Of a stretch of 64,000 nt of DNA, positions 22,681 to 33,900 are shown piece after piece. The position numbers and the translations under genes are program-made. The notes below the pieces were generated by a model. It made no database searches and was not told the DNA's origin. It saw nothing but the letters and a program-made list of their open reading frames with translations. Origin of the DNA: Myrica gale (taxonomy: Eukaryota; Streptophyta; Magnoliopsida; Fagales; Myricaceae); contig OZ005610.1 of assembly GCA_963930655.1 (NCBI GenBank), forward strand, positions 20,219,001 to 20,283,000, read 5' to 3'. Positions within the stretch are counted from its first letter, which is position 1, and each line of letters begins with the position of its first letter.

Positions 22681-22822
22681 CAGGTGAAAAAGAGAGGAGC
22701 GTTACAGATCTTCTCAACGAGTGTTTGGCCAGCATTTTTCACTTCCTCGGATCCAGCCACCGGAAGTGCTCCTTGCTCGTCTGCCGCATATGGTTTACCA
22801 GCATTGGCCAGCAAGTTTTTCG
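22681..22822 (+). pseudogene. F-box domain fragment (VFB-like F-box/LRR protein)
   Basis: The plus strand reads VTDLLNECLASIFHFLGSSH, then RKCSLLVCRIW and GQQVFRSLL. This is the LPDECL..IF..L...D...CSLVCRRW pattern of the plant VIER F-BOX/TIR1-group F-box proteins, which recruit substrates to SCF ubiquitin ligases. The proline of LPDE is lost (LLNE) and a residue is missing after RIW. Only the F-box survives; LRR sequence from the same kind of gene reappears at 26640 after the Copia segment. Confidence 0.7.
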
Positions 22823-23659
22823 TTCACTTTTACCCCTCATTATCACCGGCATTGGCATTTTGAAATCCAACTTCTGCACCCTTTATCACCTACACTCAAG
22901 ATCGTGACTTTGGGTCGTCTTCCTCCCATGAATCGTGGTTTATCCCAAACGTGCACAGCTCCAGAGCGGGAAATGATGGGACTGACTCAAAGAATGACCA
23001 TCTAGATCCAGTGACAGTTGTTATGTGGGTCCAACCCACATGAGTTAAAAGCACACGTAAGTGGAATTTTTAACTAGGGCGGCACTGTGTTGCCACACAA
23101 CATAAGAGGGGAAAAAAGTGTCGCATAGTAGAGGAGAAAATAGAGGTTGTCGCTCGAGGAGAAAGAAAATAGAGGAGAAAAGAAAAAGGAACAGATTGCG
23201 AGTTTTTTTTTCGATTTCAGTTGTGCTTTTCAAAGATGAGCAAATTGAGTTGCCTTTGAGAAAGTTATGTGTGAGCTTTATCAACGAGGAATTGTGATAT
23301 TCAAATTGGGGATCAGTGGGAATTGTGGTGAGATTGTATCTTTTTCTTATAGAGTTGATTTTGTTGAATTCCTATATACTAGAACTCAAGTTTTTGACAT
23401 AAACTTGAGTGTTGTAATCTTTATTTTATTATATGGATTTATGTTGGAGTTGCCCCGTGGTTTTTCCCTTCACACTGAAAGATTTTTCATGTAAATCTTG
23501 TGTGTTCTCTTGGTGCTTGCTTTATTTGTTTTCTGGTTTGGTTGTTTGTTTACTTGAGGTTATTATTTAATTTGCACAGAGACATAATTTGGCCCAAGAA
23601 AGTGGTATCAAAGCTAAGGTTGTGTGGGGTTGGTTGTATTGTGTGGATTAAATGTAGTT

Positions 23660-24391
23660 CAGGCACTATGATTAAACTCACATCATCAAATTATTCAATT
23701 TGGAAGCCGATGATGGAGGACATCTTTACTGTAAGTATTTGCATGCCCCTATTGAGGGTGACAGTGCCAAGTCAAGCAATGAAAGCGTCAAGGATCGGGA
23801 GAGGAAAAATCGAAAGACTATTGGGCATATTAGACAGTAGATTGATCTTAGTGTGTTCCATCATGTGTCTCAAGAGACAAATGCCAAAACTTTATGGAAG
23901 AAATTAGAAAGTCTCTATGAGAGGAAGACAACTCATAATAAAAATTTTGCTATTAGAAAGCTTGTGAATTTGAAGCTGAAAGAGGGAAAGTCTATTGTCG
24001 AGCATTTGAATGATTTCCAAGACTTAGTGAATTAGTTGATTACAATAAAAATAGTGTTAGACGACGAGCTGCAAGTGCTATTACTTCTGAGTTCTTTGTC
24101 TAATAGTTGAGAGACTTTAGTGGTGTCACTTAGTAATTCTGCTCCAAATGGTGTATTAGCACTCAATATGGTGAAAGAGTGCTTGTTCAATGAAGAGACA
24201 AGAAAAAGAGATACAGCTAAAGAAAAACGCACAGGCTCTTGTTACAGAGAACAGGGGCGAAGTAAAGGTAGACATTCTAAAGGACATAGGAAATCCATAA
24301 GTCAGTCGAAAGGGAAAGATCAGATAAAGTGTTTATTTTGTGATAAGAAATGTCATATAAAGAAGCATTGTAAGGCTTGGAAAAATAAATA
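23660..24391 (+). pseudogene. Gag of the truncated Copia copy
   Basis: Frames include SNYSIWKPMMEDIF, then TNAKTLWKKLESLYERKTTH, KLVNLKLKEGKSIVEHLNDF, and a CCHC zinc knuckle CLFCDKKCHIKKHC near 24330-24371. Frameshifts near 23735 and 23855 and a stop at 24035 break it. Confidence 0.8.
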
Positions 24392-24639
24392 GAATGAGCA
24401 TACTTATCAAAATACTGTAGCTAGTGTTTCAGATGAGGATGTGGCAATAGTTGTTCTTTCAACTGAAGAATAACAGTGTTGTCATGTTGCAGATCTATTT
24501 GTTGAGTGGGTGATCAACTCAACGGCTTCCTACCATGTCCCTCTAAAGATGAGCTCTTTACTTCGTACAAAATGGGTAATTTTGGCAGAGTGAGGATGTG
24601 CAATGAGAGTCATGTCGACATAGTGGAAATTGGTGATAT

Positions 24640-25900
24640 TTGTTTGCAGACAAAGGTTGGATGCACCTTGAATTAAAGAATGTGCGACGACATGTGCCAG
24701 ACTTGCGCCTGAATTTGCTATCTACACATACATTTGATGACGCGGGGTATGAAAGTTATTTTGGTAACAGAAGATGGAAACTTATGAAGGGGTCAATGGT
24801 ATTTGCTAAAGGAAAGATTTGTTGCACACTTTACAAGACACAAGTAAATGTGTGTAATGAAACTGTAAATGCAGAGGAAGGTGGGCATGATTTACAACAA
24901 CAAAAATTGCAGCGGAAGGTGATTCTTCCTTGGATTAATGACACAAGCGGCTGGCTCACATGAGTGAGATGATATTGCATATTTTGGCAAGGAAATTCCT
25001 TATTCCTTTCACAAAAGTACGTCTTTAAATCCTATGATTATTGTTTACTTGGTAAACAACATAGAGTTTCTTTTCAGAAATCCTCTAGTAGAAAATCTCA
25101 ATGTTTAAGATTTGGTTTATTCTGATGTATATGGTCCCATTAAGATGGAGTTCTTAGGTGACAATAAGTATTTTCTTATTTTTATTGATGATGCTTCACA
25201 AAAAGTGTGAGTGTTTTGTTTAAGATCAAAAGACCAGGTTTTTCAGCATTTTAAGAAGTTTCATGCCATGGTGGAACAAGAAATCTGTAAGGTTTTGAAG
25301 TATATCCGTACTGACAACGGAGGGGAATATACATCTAATGCATTTGAAGATTACTACTTAGAATATGATATTAGACATGAGAAAATAGTTCCTGGTACCC
25401 CACCGCATAACGATGTGGCAGAGAGAATGAACAGTACCATTGTCGGAAAGGTCAAAAGTATGTTAAGGATATCTGGATTGCCAAAGTCATTCTGGGGTGA
25501 AACTGTTCACACTGCGTGCTACCTAATCAACAAGTCTCCATCAATTCCTCTGGGTTTTGAGATTCCAGAAAAAGTGTGGACAGGAAAAGATGTTTCTTAT
25601 TCTCACTCGAAGGTTTTTTAAGTGTAAGGTATTTACACATGTGCCTAAGGAACAATGTTTGAAGCTTGATGACAAAGTCACTCCTTACATTTTTGTTGGC
25701 TACGGAAATGCAGAATTTGGCTACAGGTTATGGGATCCTAAAAAGAAGAAGATTATTAGAAGCAGAGATGTGATTTTCCATGAAAATCAAAGTTTGACAG
25801 ATTTTGAGGAATCTGAGAATCTAAGACGGTCGTTGAAAGTGTTACTGACCTTACACCTATCTCTTTGTCTCCAGGCAGTGCCACTCAGGGGGAGAGATGG
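24640..25900 (+). pseudogene. Integrase region of the truncated Copia copy
   Basis: It begins with a pre-integrase stretch (LKNVRRHVPDLRLNLLST), then a core with YIRTDNGGEYTSNAF and PGTPPHNDVAERMNSTIVGK, holding the second D and the E of the D,D,E triad. Stops and frame changes lie at about 24963 and 25620. Just upstream, the protease site reads WVINSTASYH, so the catalytic Asp of DSG is lost. Confidence 0.8.
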
Positions 25901-26100
25901 ACGGTGACAAACATGCTGATGAGCCAACAATGGTTGATAAGGATGATCTAGAGAATGTTGAGCAGGGGGAGCAACTTACTCTATCGGTACCTCAAGCTAG
26001 AAAGTCTACCAGAGAGCTTCGTCCATCAATCAAGTATCTTGATTCAGATTATATTTTGTTAATTAATGAGGGGGAGCCAGAAAACTTTCAGGAAGTGCAG

Positions 26101-26628
26101 TCTCATAAGGACAAGTAGAGCTGGGTGAATGCTATGCAGGACGAGATAAATTCTTTACAGAGAAATGAAACTTATGAGTTTGTGGAGCTTTATAAAGGCA
26201 ATAAGGCGTTGAAAAATAAATGCGTGTTCAAGCTGAAGAAAGAAGGTGAGAAACTAGTGAAGTATAAAGCTCGATTGATGGTGAAAGGCTTTGGTCAAAA
26301 GAAAGGGATTGACTTCGATGAGATATTCTCTCCCGTCGTCAAGATGACTTCCATTTGAGTGGTTTTGAGTTTAGTAGCTAGTTTGGATCTCGAGCTTGAG
26401 CAGCTAGATGTGAAGACCGCCTCTCTGCATGGATCAGTCAGAAGGATTTGAAGTGAAAGGAAACGAGAACATGGTTTGCAAGTTGAAAAGAGTATATATG
26501 GGTTGAAGCAGGCTCCAAGATAGTGGTATAAAAAGTTTGACTCTTTTTATGGTGGGTCGCGGTTATACACGGACAGAGGTAGATCATTGTGTGTATGTCA
26601 TAGAATTTCATGGTGGCAACTTAGACTC
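26101..26628 (+). pseudogene. Reverse transcriptase start of the truncated Copia copy
   Basis: It reads MQDEINSLQRNETYEFVEL, then KYKARLMVKGFGQKKGIDFD and FSPVVKMTSI before a TGA. It continues in pieces (LEQLDVKTA; YMGLKQAPR then TAG) and ends at about HCVYVIEFHGGN. The catalytic YVDD lies beyond the break and is absent. Confidence 0.85.
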
Positions 26629-26639
26629 AGTGTTGGAGC

Positions 26640-26765
26640 CTGATGCGCCTCAAGGTTTGTGGCTGCCGCAACCTCATCGACAGAGGGATGAAAGTGCTCG
26701 CTCATAACTACAAAGGTTTGAAAAAGCACTATTGTGGATTGAGAATGTTCAGCGCCAGAGCCTCG
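26640..26765 (+). pseudogene. LRR fragment of the F-box gene
   Basis: The plus strand reads LMRLKVCGCRNLIDRGMKVL, then AHNYKGLKKHYCGLRMF. This fits the cysteine-containing LRRs of VFB-like F-box proteins (LxLxxCxxLTDxGM; CKxLKxxSCGSCxFGA). It follows the F-box fragment at 22681 in order and strand, so the Copia copy separates two parts of one gene. The remaining frame to 26879 has no clear match. Confidence 0.65.
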
Positions 26766-26864
26766 AAAGCAAATATTGAAGAAATGGTGGAGTCGGTGGT
26801 GTATAAATTGTCTTCGAGTGGAAGAAAATGGGGGCAAATGATGTTGTTGTGTTCTAAAAGGCGT

Positions 26865-27084
26865 GGCAATAACGGGTAAAATTGTGGGACACACATCAGA
26901 GCTGCATTGAGTGTGACATGACATCCGTCTGCCACATAGATGATTCTCGTTAAGTTCAGCCTCACTTAACAGAGGGACCAGGCAACAATCGTCCAAACCT
27001 TGAGGACCACTGTGGAACGAATTGAACCCTAGGAAACATTCTGGGAAAAGTCCAAACCCCATGGACCTGTAGATTAATTAAGCC
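26865..27084 (-). repeat. Right inverted repeat of the 7-kb element
   Basis: Its reverse complement starts ggcttaattaatctacaggt and aligns with 20071-20290. The outer flank is ttatgttaa (27085-27093). Confidence 0.65.
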
Positions 27085-27104
27085 TTATGTTAACAAGAAA
27101 GTTT

Positions 27105-27470
27105 CTAGGGAAAAAGCCATAATTAGCCACATATATATAAGAGTGAAACATGTAAAATGATCAAAATGCACCTCTAAGATAAAATTACTAAAAATATTAA
27201 AAATTTCATTAAAAATAAAAAAAAGTTTTTTTAAAAAAATTAATATTTTTTAAAATAAAACTATTGAAACTCTATTTCAATCATCTATTTATTTTTAATT
27301 TATTTCCTAAATTATTATTAAAATAGAAAATTTGTCTTGAATGGACATTTTGATCATTTTACGTGCATTTTCGTCTTATGATTTTTAAAAGATAAATGTC
27401 TCAAATCGCCGTTTTAATAACAACGTGTACGAAATTGATTTTGTCTTATTAATACGGGACTAATTATGAT
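27105..27470. mobile_element. Degenerate relative of the element at 56415-56907
   Basis: The interior (aaatgatcaaaatgcacctc, attgaaactctatttcaat, cattttgatcatttt) matches the interior of 56415-56907, and the ends carry ataattag words in inverted orientation. No clean target duplication was found, so it is probably older. Confidence 0.5.
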
Positions 27471-28527
27471 TCTAATATGTGACTCAACTTATTGGCTTGG
27501 AAAACTGCACAGCTTTAAGTATCAAGGTTAATTGTGAAGACAAATCAAGCCGTCATCAAAAATAAAATATGAGGAAAATATATTTTGTACTACCAACAAA
27601 AACGACAAAAATCGAAATTGTCAATTGACTTGTGGGCTGTAAATCGATAAAAATCGAAATTGAAAGACCAGATGCAAAGTATAGTTGGAGGGAGCCAAGT
27701 ATATTTTCCCCCGAGAATAAAATATGCAGAACTTGACGGAGTGAATCAAGTGGGTGGCATTTACCGTTGTAAAGGTTTTATTGGGTGCAAATGAAAATTG
27801 AAACTTTATATGTTCAATGTCACGAAATTGGTAGGCAGAGTGAAAATCCGTCCTTGTACCCCCTCCTCCAATGCTCCCCATGGCCGGCGGCTCCTCCGTC
27901 GTCCCCTCCCATCAGAACTCCCTCTAGCCAGATTGTGAATATTTCATTTTCCCGTTGTGTTTAAATTTTTAGTTTATCCAGAGGCAAGAAATCTCATATC
28001 TCCGTTTATATAAAAGTATTTTCCGATCACGCTCTCTAGATCCATCTTTTCTTTGCTCTTCATCGGTATCCATGTCCGACTGCCTAAATTTGTACTAGCC
28101 ATCGTTGCCATCCGCAGATCTTTTGTTGAGAGCATATCTGATCTCATCATTTCGATTTGGATCCCCTGAAACACAGAGCTGCGGTCATCAACGGCTTTTT
28201 CTTTTTTCTTGTCTCTCTTTGACTCTTTCCTATGTCAAGAAAGATTATTCAGGGTCTTTGGGGATCTTGTGTAGTGAATTTAATCTCACTACCCCGAATT
28301 TAGCATCTGTACTGGTTGATTGTCTTTTGTTTTTGTTAGAATTGTGAAGATTTATATTCATTAATGTAGTAGGTTTAGGTTTGTCTCTTTGTATTCTTTC
28401 CATGTCTTATTTTTAATAAAACTCTTTGATTATTATTAAATTTGGTGTCGTCAATTAAGTTTTCATTGGCAAGGAAAGGTTCACTTTTACACCAATAGAA
28501 AAAGCACCATAAGTTCATTCCAATATG

Positions 28528-28704
28528 GGTGCGTTTGCACAAAAAATATCACAATATTTTTCACTAACTCTTAATAAAATACTACAATATAATCTCTCTC
28601 TCTCCCATCAAAAAATATAAAAAATTACCTCTCTTCACTTTTTCACTAAACCCAATACCAACACAAAACTCAATACCAAAAAATTTTCAACACAAACACA
28701 ACCA
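28528..28704. mobile_element. Small element, GTGTTTG family
   Basis: It begins ggtgcgtttgcacaaaaaat and ends aaaaattttcaacacaaacacaac. The ends are imperfect inverted repeats and the interior is pyrimidine-rich (tctctctctctccc), i.e. the family's purine tract in reverse. Confidence 0.5.
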
Positions 28705-28748
28705 TAAGCAACAAACATTGGTTATATCAATGAATGAGTCGTACGAGT

Positions 28749-28936
28749 GATGTGATGTGTTGTGTTTGAGAAGTAAAATTTTAGGTATTGGGGTTGATGA
28801 AAAAATTAGAAGAAAAAGTGAAAAAATTAGTAAAAAAGTGAAAAAAATGTATAGAAATTGATGAAAAAGTGAGGAGAGAGAGTTTTGTAATGATGAAAAA
28901 ATTTTAGTTGGGTAAAATTTTATTACCAAACAGAGC
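28749..28936. mobile_element. Small purine-rich element, GTGTTTG family
   Basis: It begins tgtgttgtgtttgagaagta and ends ggtaaaattttattaccaaacagagcc. The interior is aaaaagtgaaaaa and gaggagagagag. It lies in opposite orientation to the copy at 28528, 45 bp away. Confidence 0.5.
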
Positions 28937-29838
28937 CTTAGAAGAGGATTTAGCATGAGACTGATTTTTATTATTTAGCAAGCTCTATAATTTTCTATTC
29001 ATACAAATCGAAAAGAGATCAAATAACATCACAATTTTAAAAATTTAGTATTGATAACCTTTTTAGTTCAGAAGGGATTTTAAATTTTCTTCTCATGTTT
29101 TCGTCTCGATGAAGTTCAATTCTAGATTTTAGTCTGCATCAAATTTTTATTGATTTGAGATGAGAGAGATAAAGTTATTAAAATAAAGTATATAAATGTT
29201 TTATTTATGTGAAAAATATGATACTTCGCCTCATTTTTTATAAATCAAAAATCAAAGTGTCCTCCTTAAATTTCAATTTGTCTGATTACTCCAGTCAAAT
29301 TGTAAAAAAAAATATCAGTTGATGTCACTGAAATGTCACTCAAAAATAAAATAAAAATATTTCTTCTTATATTTTAAATTTAAATATTTCTAATTTTTTT
29401 TAGATGGACATTTCAGTTGGTCCATGTCACTTTCTGTCAGGTTTAACAACCAAATTGAATGGCAAACTACCGTTGATTTCTTTGCAACTTAAATGACATA
29501 ATATGACAAATTGGAACTTCATAGGACAGTTTTTAAATTTTAAAAATTATCAAATTAGTTTTTGAAGTTTAAAATTCTTCACATTTGAAAGGTCATGAGG
29601 GATGAAAGTCTTAATGGATTTTAAAGTTTAGGAATTTATTTTATTTTTGAGCAATTCACATGGATGAATTTTATATTTAGCCCCGTAAGTTAATATGATT
29701 GTACAATATAAATATATGGATAAATATACTTTTTCACCCATTTGTTATAAGAGGTTTGACGTATTGTACCCTTCAACTATCAATTGTATATACTCTGCAA
29801 CTTCCATCAAAATTTTCTATTGAATTAAACAAAAATAA

Positions 29839-30369
29839 GGGTTAAATACACTTTGCACCCCTTATGTTTGGGAGTATTGACACATTGCACCAAAATTAAA
29901 ACATTGAGCCCATTATGTTTTATTTTTGAGACATTGAGCTCATTATATTATCTCCCTCAATGATTTGTACCCCGAAGTAAAATTAGGCATCAAATTAGAC
30001 GGCAATCGTATCGCCCTTGTCATTGCTAATATATTGAGAGGAAATTTGTCAATAAGGATTTAAAGAATGATGATTCCAAGTTAATAAACGTCTGTATTCG
30101 GAGAAATATGCTGGTATTGTACATATTCAGGTAATCGGTAGACAACCATTGTTTGAGATTCAAGAGCAGTACGGTAATCTAATAGGGACTAGGGTCACAG
30201 GAGAGATGAGAGACACTTGTAAACGATTACAGTTTAATTTTATGCTTAATTTCACTCCAGAGTGAAAATCGTTGGGAGAGATAACACAATAAGCTCAATG
30301 TCTCAAAAATAAAATATTAGAGTGCAATGTGTCAACACCAAACATAAGGGTGCAAAGTGTATTTAACCC
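29839..30369. mobile_element. Mutator-like MITE (531 bp)
   Basis: The ends start GGGTTAAATACACTTTGCAC, with the reverse complement at the right (gtgcaaagtgtatttaaccc). The flanks are a perfect 9-bp duplication, caaaaataa, at 29830-29838 and 30370-30378. There is no coding capacity. Confidence 0.88.
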
Positions 30370-30378
30370 CAAAAATAA

Positions 30379-30923
30379 CAACAATGTCCCTTACCTATTT
30401 TGTATATGTTTATAGCTTACTAATTAGTCCATTATCGTTAGTTCAAGTGCAAAAATAAAAAATAAAATTAAAAATTAAAAATTGATCAAGAGTACAAAAT
30501 ATTGAATACTGGTAGTTAAAATGTGTAATTGTCAAATTGGTGAAATGCGTTAAACCTGTTATAATTCATTATAAAAGACAATTAGTAATAAAAAGGTAGT
30601 TAAAAATGTATGTTGATGGCTAGTCACCTAGTACGACCCGGGAGATCACGACAGTGGAGGGAGCTGTTGGCCTTCGAACTTTGGCTGCTGTGTTGCTTTT
30701 CCTCCGAGAGAAAGAGAAATAGAACCGTTAATCTTTAAGCTAAATCGGAGGGAATGAGATGGGAGGTGGGAAAGACATAAATGCACGGTAAATTCCAAAT
30801 AAAATTCATCCGGTAAGAAAAGAGATAAAGTGAAAAGAAAGAAAAGGATTTCTTGCCTCTTGGCAATAACAGTGGTTCCTTTGTTCGAAAGTCCGACCGA
30901 GTACAACGAGAGAGAGAGAGAGA
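30379..30923 (+). promoter_or_regulatory. Upstream region and 5' leader of the N-glycanase gene
   Basis: This is the intergenic region just 5' of the start codon. A (GA)n run at 30909-30922 sits directly before the ATG, so it is in the leader. I see no convincing TATA box. Confidence 0.45.
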
Positions 30924-33900
30924 ATGGTAGCTCGGAAATTTGAGGTCCGCCACAACGACGCTGAATTCGTTGTTGACTACGACACCGACGATGGCCTCGA
31001 GGTCTGTCTCTCTCAAAATGGCGCTTTTTCTCTCTAAATCTCTCTTTCTCTAATTTGTAATTCTTTTCAGGTTTTCAAATTTCAGCTATTCTCTCTTACC
31101 TCACTCGCCCCTGACGAGCAAAAGGTACTCTCTTTAGCTCTCTCTGGGCGTCTATTCACACACACACATATAAGTGTAATATGTATTTAGATGTAGGATT
31201 TGTGGTCCTTCAGATTGTTTTCTTCTTCTCTTTATGATCAATATTATTCGTAGATAGTTGGCGCCGATGACGATCGTGTCGTATCGGACGACTCAGATCT
31301 CATTTCCATTTCGAAGAAACTCCGATTGGTGTCGCTTAACGATGAAGTCCAAGAACAGGGACCGAGCGCATCAACCAGTAACACCGTGCCAAACAACGCC
31401 GAATTGTTAATGTCCGACGAGGAATTGGCTAGGATGTTGCAGGCTCGTCTTCTAATTTGATTAGTATCGAGTTTTCTTTCTAGTGTTTTGATCTTTGGAA
31501 GTATTTTTAATGGGTTTGAAAATGCTGTTATATTTTATTATTATTATTTTTAGGCCGAGGAGGAAGCACTTTTGTTACAGCAGTATGTTGCGCCGGAGGA
31601 TAAGGGTGAATTCGAGCAGAAAATGCGGCCTTATATTGATAAAGTTCGCATGGTAATTGCATTCTCAGTAGTGTTGTTCTCACTGCTGGTGTATGATACT
31701 TCAATTTTCATTCAAAATTTCTTTATTCGAGCATTTTTTCTTATTTCATTTTCTTTATTCGTGTAGTGGTTGCCAGAGTGTAAGAAAATATAACAAATCA
31801 AGTCTTGAGTCGTTGAAACTCCCATTGGTTGATACCAGGAGGGGAAAAAAAGTTTTTTGTTTCTGTTTTTCGTTTTAGATTTCTGCCATTTTCTTGGTAG
31901 CAAAGCAAAAAACTTGAAACTCCATAAGCTCTACATTCCATGTCTGACTCGATAAAACATAAGAGATCGATTCTTTTTTAAAAGGTAACTTAAACGTTGG
32001 TTATCAGTTAAGAAGTTCACTTTCATTGATATGTGAACTGTGGGCACAGTACGAGGACCCAGTGCGACAGGAAGCTGCTCGGAAGACGGTTCCTGTAGAA
32101 GAACTTGAGGAGAAAGCATTGCTTTCTTTGGCTAAGGTGAGAACTGCTGTCTCTTATGTTTGAGATTAAATAGCCGAGCCTGTTATGACACCTTGAGTTG
32201 TCAAACAATCCTTGAGCCTGTGTCAGACAAGAATTTGGTGAGATCACAGGTTGAAGTCCATGGCCTCACCCACCATGTAGTGTGTGGGTTGTGTACCACT
32301 CCAAAAACTCTAGTAAAATTTTGGCAGTTGGTCTAGAAGGAAAAAGAAGCAAGCATAGAACCCTTTTGTTACTCAAGTGGGCTTGAGGTGATGTGAATAA
32401 TAAGAACTAGCCAACTTAAAGTTTTGCCCGATTGAGGCTTTAAATTAGGGAAATGACAGATTGTCAGTTGTGGTACAAAGGTCTTCTTAGGATGTGTAAT
32501 TTAGAAAGCACATCATCCTGGTTCTTTTGGTCATTTCTCTCTCTGTGAGTTGCTTTAATCACCAAATTGTTCTAAAGCTCTGGACTTTTATGATTAATTG
32601 GAAATAAGAAATTGAAAAATTTGTTTCTCTCTCTCTCTCTCTACTTTTTCATTTGTGATCTTGTTGCAGCTTAATTATTTTGGATACTGAATAGTATAGC
32701 ATTCTGTTGCAAAGATAGTATTTCTTTGTAGCCATAAATAAGTGGTTGCGCCTTGCATAGATGTTTCCATAATCGGTGAATCTGGTAAACTTGTTTTTAG
32801 GAGGGGAACTTTAAACCATCAAAAATTGAACAAGATCATGCCTTCCTGCTGCAGCTGCTCTTCTGGTTCAAACAATCCTTCAGGTGTTCTTTTATTTCTT
32901 TGCTTTTTTCACTATGGACTTCCACCCATATAGGATATGTATTGGACATCACAATCATTTATCATAGTGCAGATTGGTGCAGACAATGAAAAGAGAATAG
33001 AATTAAAAACTAAATATGAAAAAGAAGAATGCGTGATTGAGAAGAAGAAAATTGCATAGATATCAATATACAGATAACCTTTATCAATGGTAAATAAAAT
33101 TTTCAATTCCGTCCAAATGCATTATTTCTGTTACTTCATGGTTGCACTGAACTGTTTATTAAGATATTGTAACATCCAATTGCTGTAGTCTGAGTGGGCT
33201 AATTGTTGTGAGAATCCTATCTGACACAAGTAACCTTCCTTGTATGTTGATTCAATGGGCAAGAAAAAGAAAAAAAGAAAGGTAGGTTATGGATCTAGTA
33301 TTTTTCCGTTTGACATAGTAAGCAGTAAGGGATTGAGGCTACAATGCGAGATTATAGTTTCTGTCCCTTAATTGAGTTATAATAATGAATAAGGTTCAAC
33401 GTTGAGAAGACCTTTTTTTTTATAAGTAAGTCAATCTCATTAAAAAAAACAAGGAACACACAACAGCAGAGTCAACAGTACAAGAGAATATACTGAAGAA
33501 CCCAAACACAAACAAAAAGAAAACAAAGAAAAACATCTTCTCTCAAAACACTCCCAAAAAACAAAGCACCCTCAACCCACCCAACAAAACTCTCCCAAAA
33601 AAACAAAAGCACCCTCAACCCACTAGCCCACCCAACATGTCAAAGAGATGGAAAAGAAAGACTCTCAACCCACCCAACAAAACTCTCCCAAAAAACAAAA
33701 GCACCCTCAACCCACTAGCCTACCCACCCTGCTGCCACCCAAACGAAACCCCTAGCTCTTAGTCTTCCTAGCGATCGAAGAAGACCCTTCATAATTAACG
33801 GAAGACTGCAAACCCTGCAACTCCCTGATCATCTTCCCCCTTGTTTTCCTAGATTTTTTCGACCCAAACTGCACCCGATCACGTTCCAACGTTGCAAAAA

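Larger units (their letters stand above)
23019..26628 (+). mobile_element. Truncated Copia retrotransposon inserted between F-box gene fragments
   Basis: An LTR-like segment (about 23019-23580, starting tgttatgtgggtccaaccca) leads to a primer site tggtatcaaagc (23603-23614), gag, zinc knuckle, integrase and the start of reverse transcriptase. The copy breaks off in the reverse transcriptase near 26628, with no YVDD motif, RNase H or 3' LTR. F-box/LRR sequence resumes 12 bases later. The coding region has many stops. The LTR start is approximate. Confidence 0.8.
20071..27084. mobile_element. Putative 7-kb Mutator-like element carrying F-box gene fragments
   Basis: The ends are diverged inverted repeats of about 220 bp (20071-20290; 26865-27084), both starting GGCTTAAT and sharing stretches such as caattcgttccaca, ctggtccctctgtt and gtcatgtca. 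The flanks are ttgtgtcaa (20062-20070) and ttatgttaa (27085-27093), matching at 7 of 9 bases with both differences transitions. This fits an old 9-bp target duplication. Inside are F-box/LRR fragments and a truncated Copia copy. The alternative is two separate relics of one family in opposite orientation. Confidence 0.55.
27085..29829. other. AT-rich non-coding region with small elements
   Basis: I find no gene. Besides the three elements listed separately there is a weak inverted repeat at about 29240-29530 (aatttgtct / gacaaatt) whose ends I could not fix. Confidence 0.5.
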
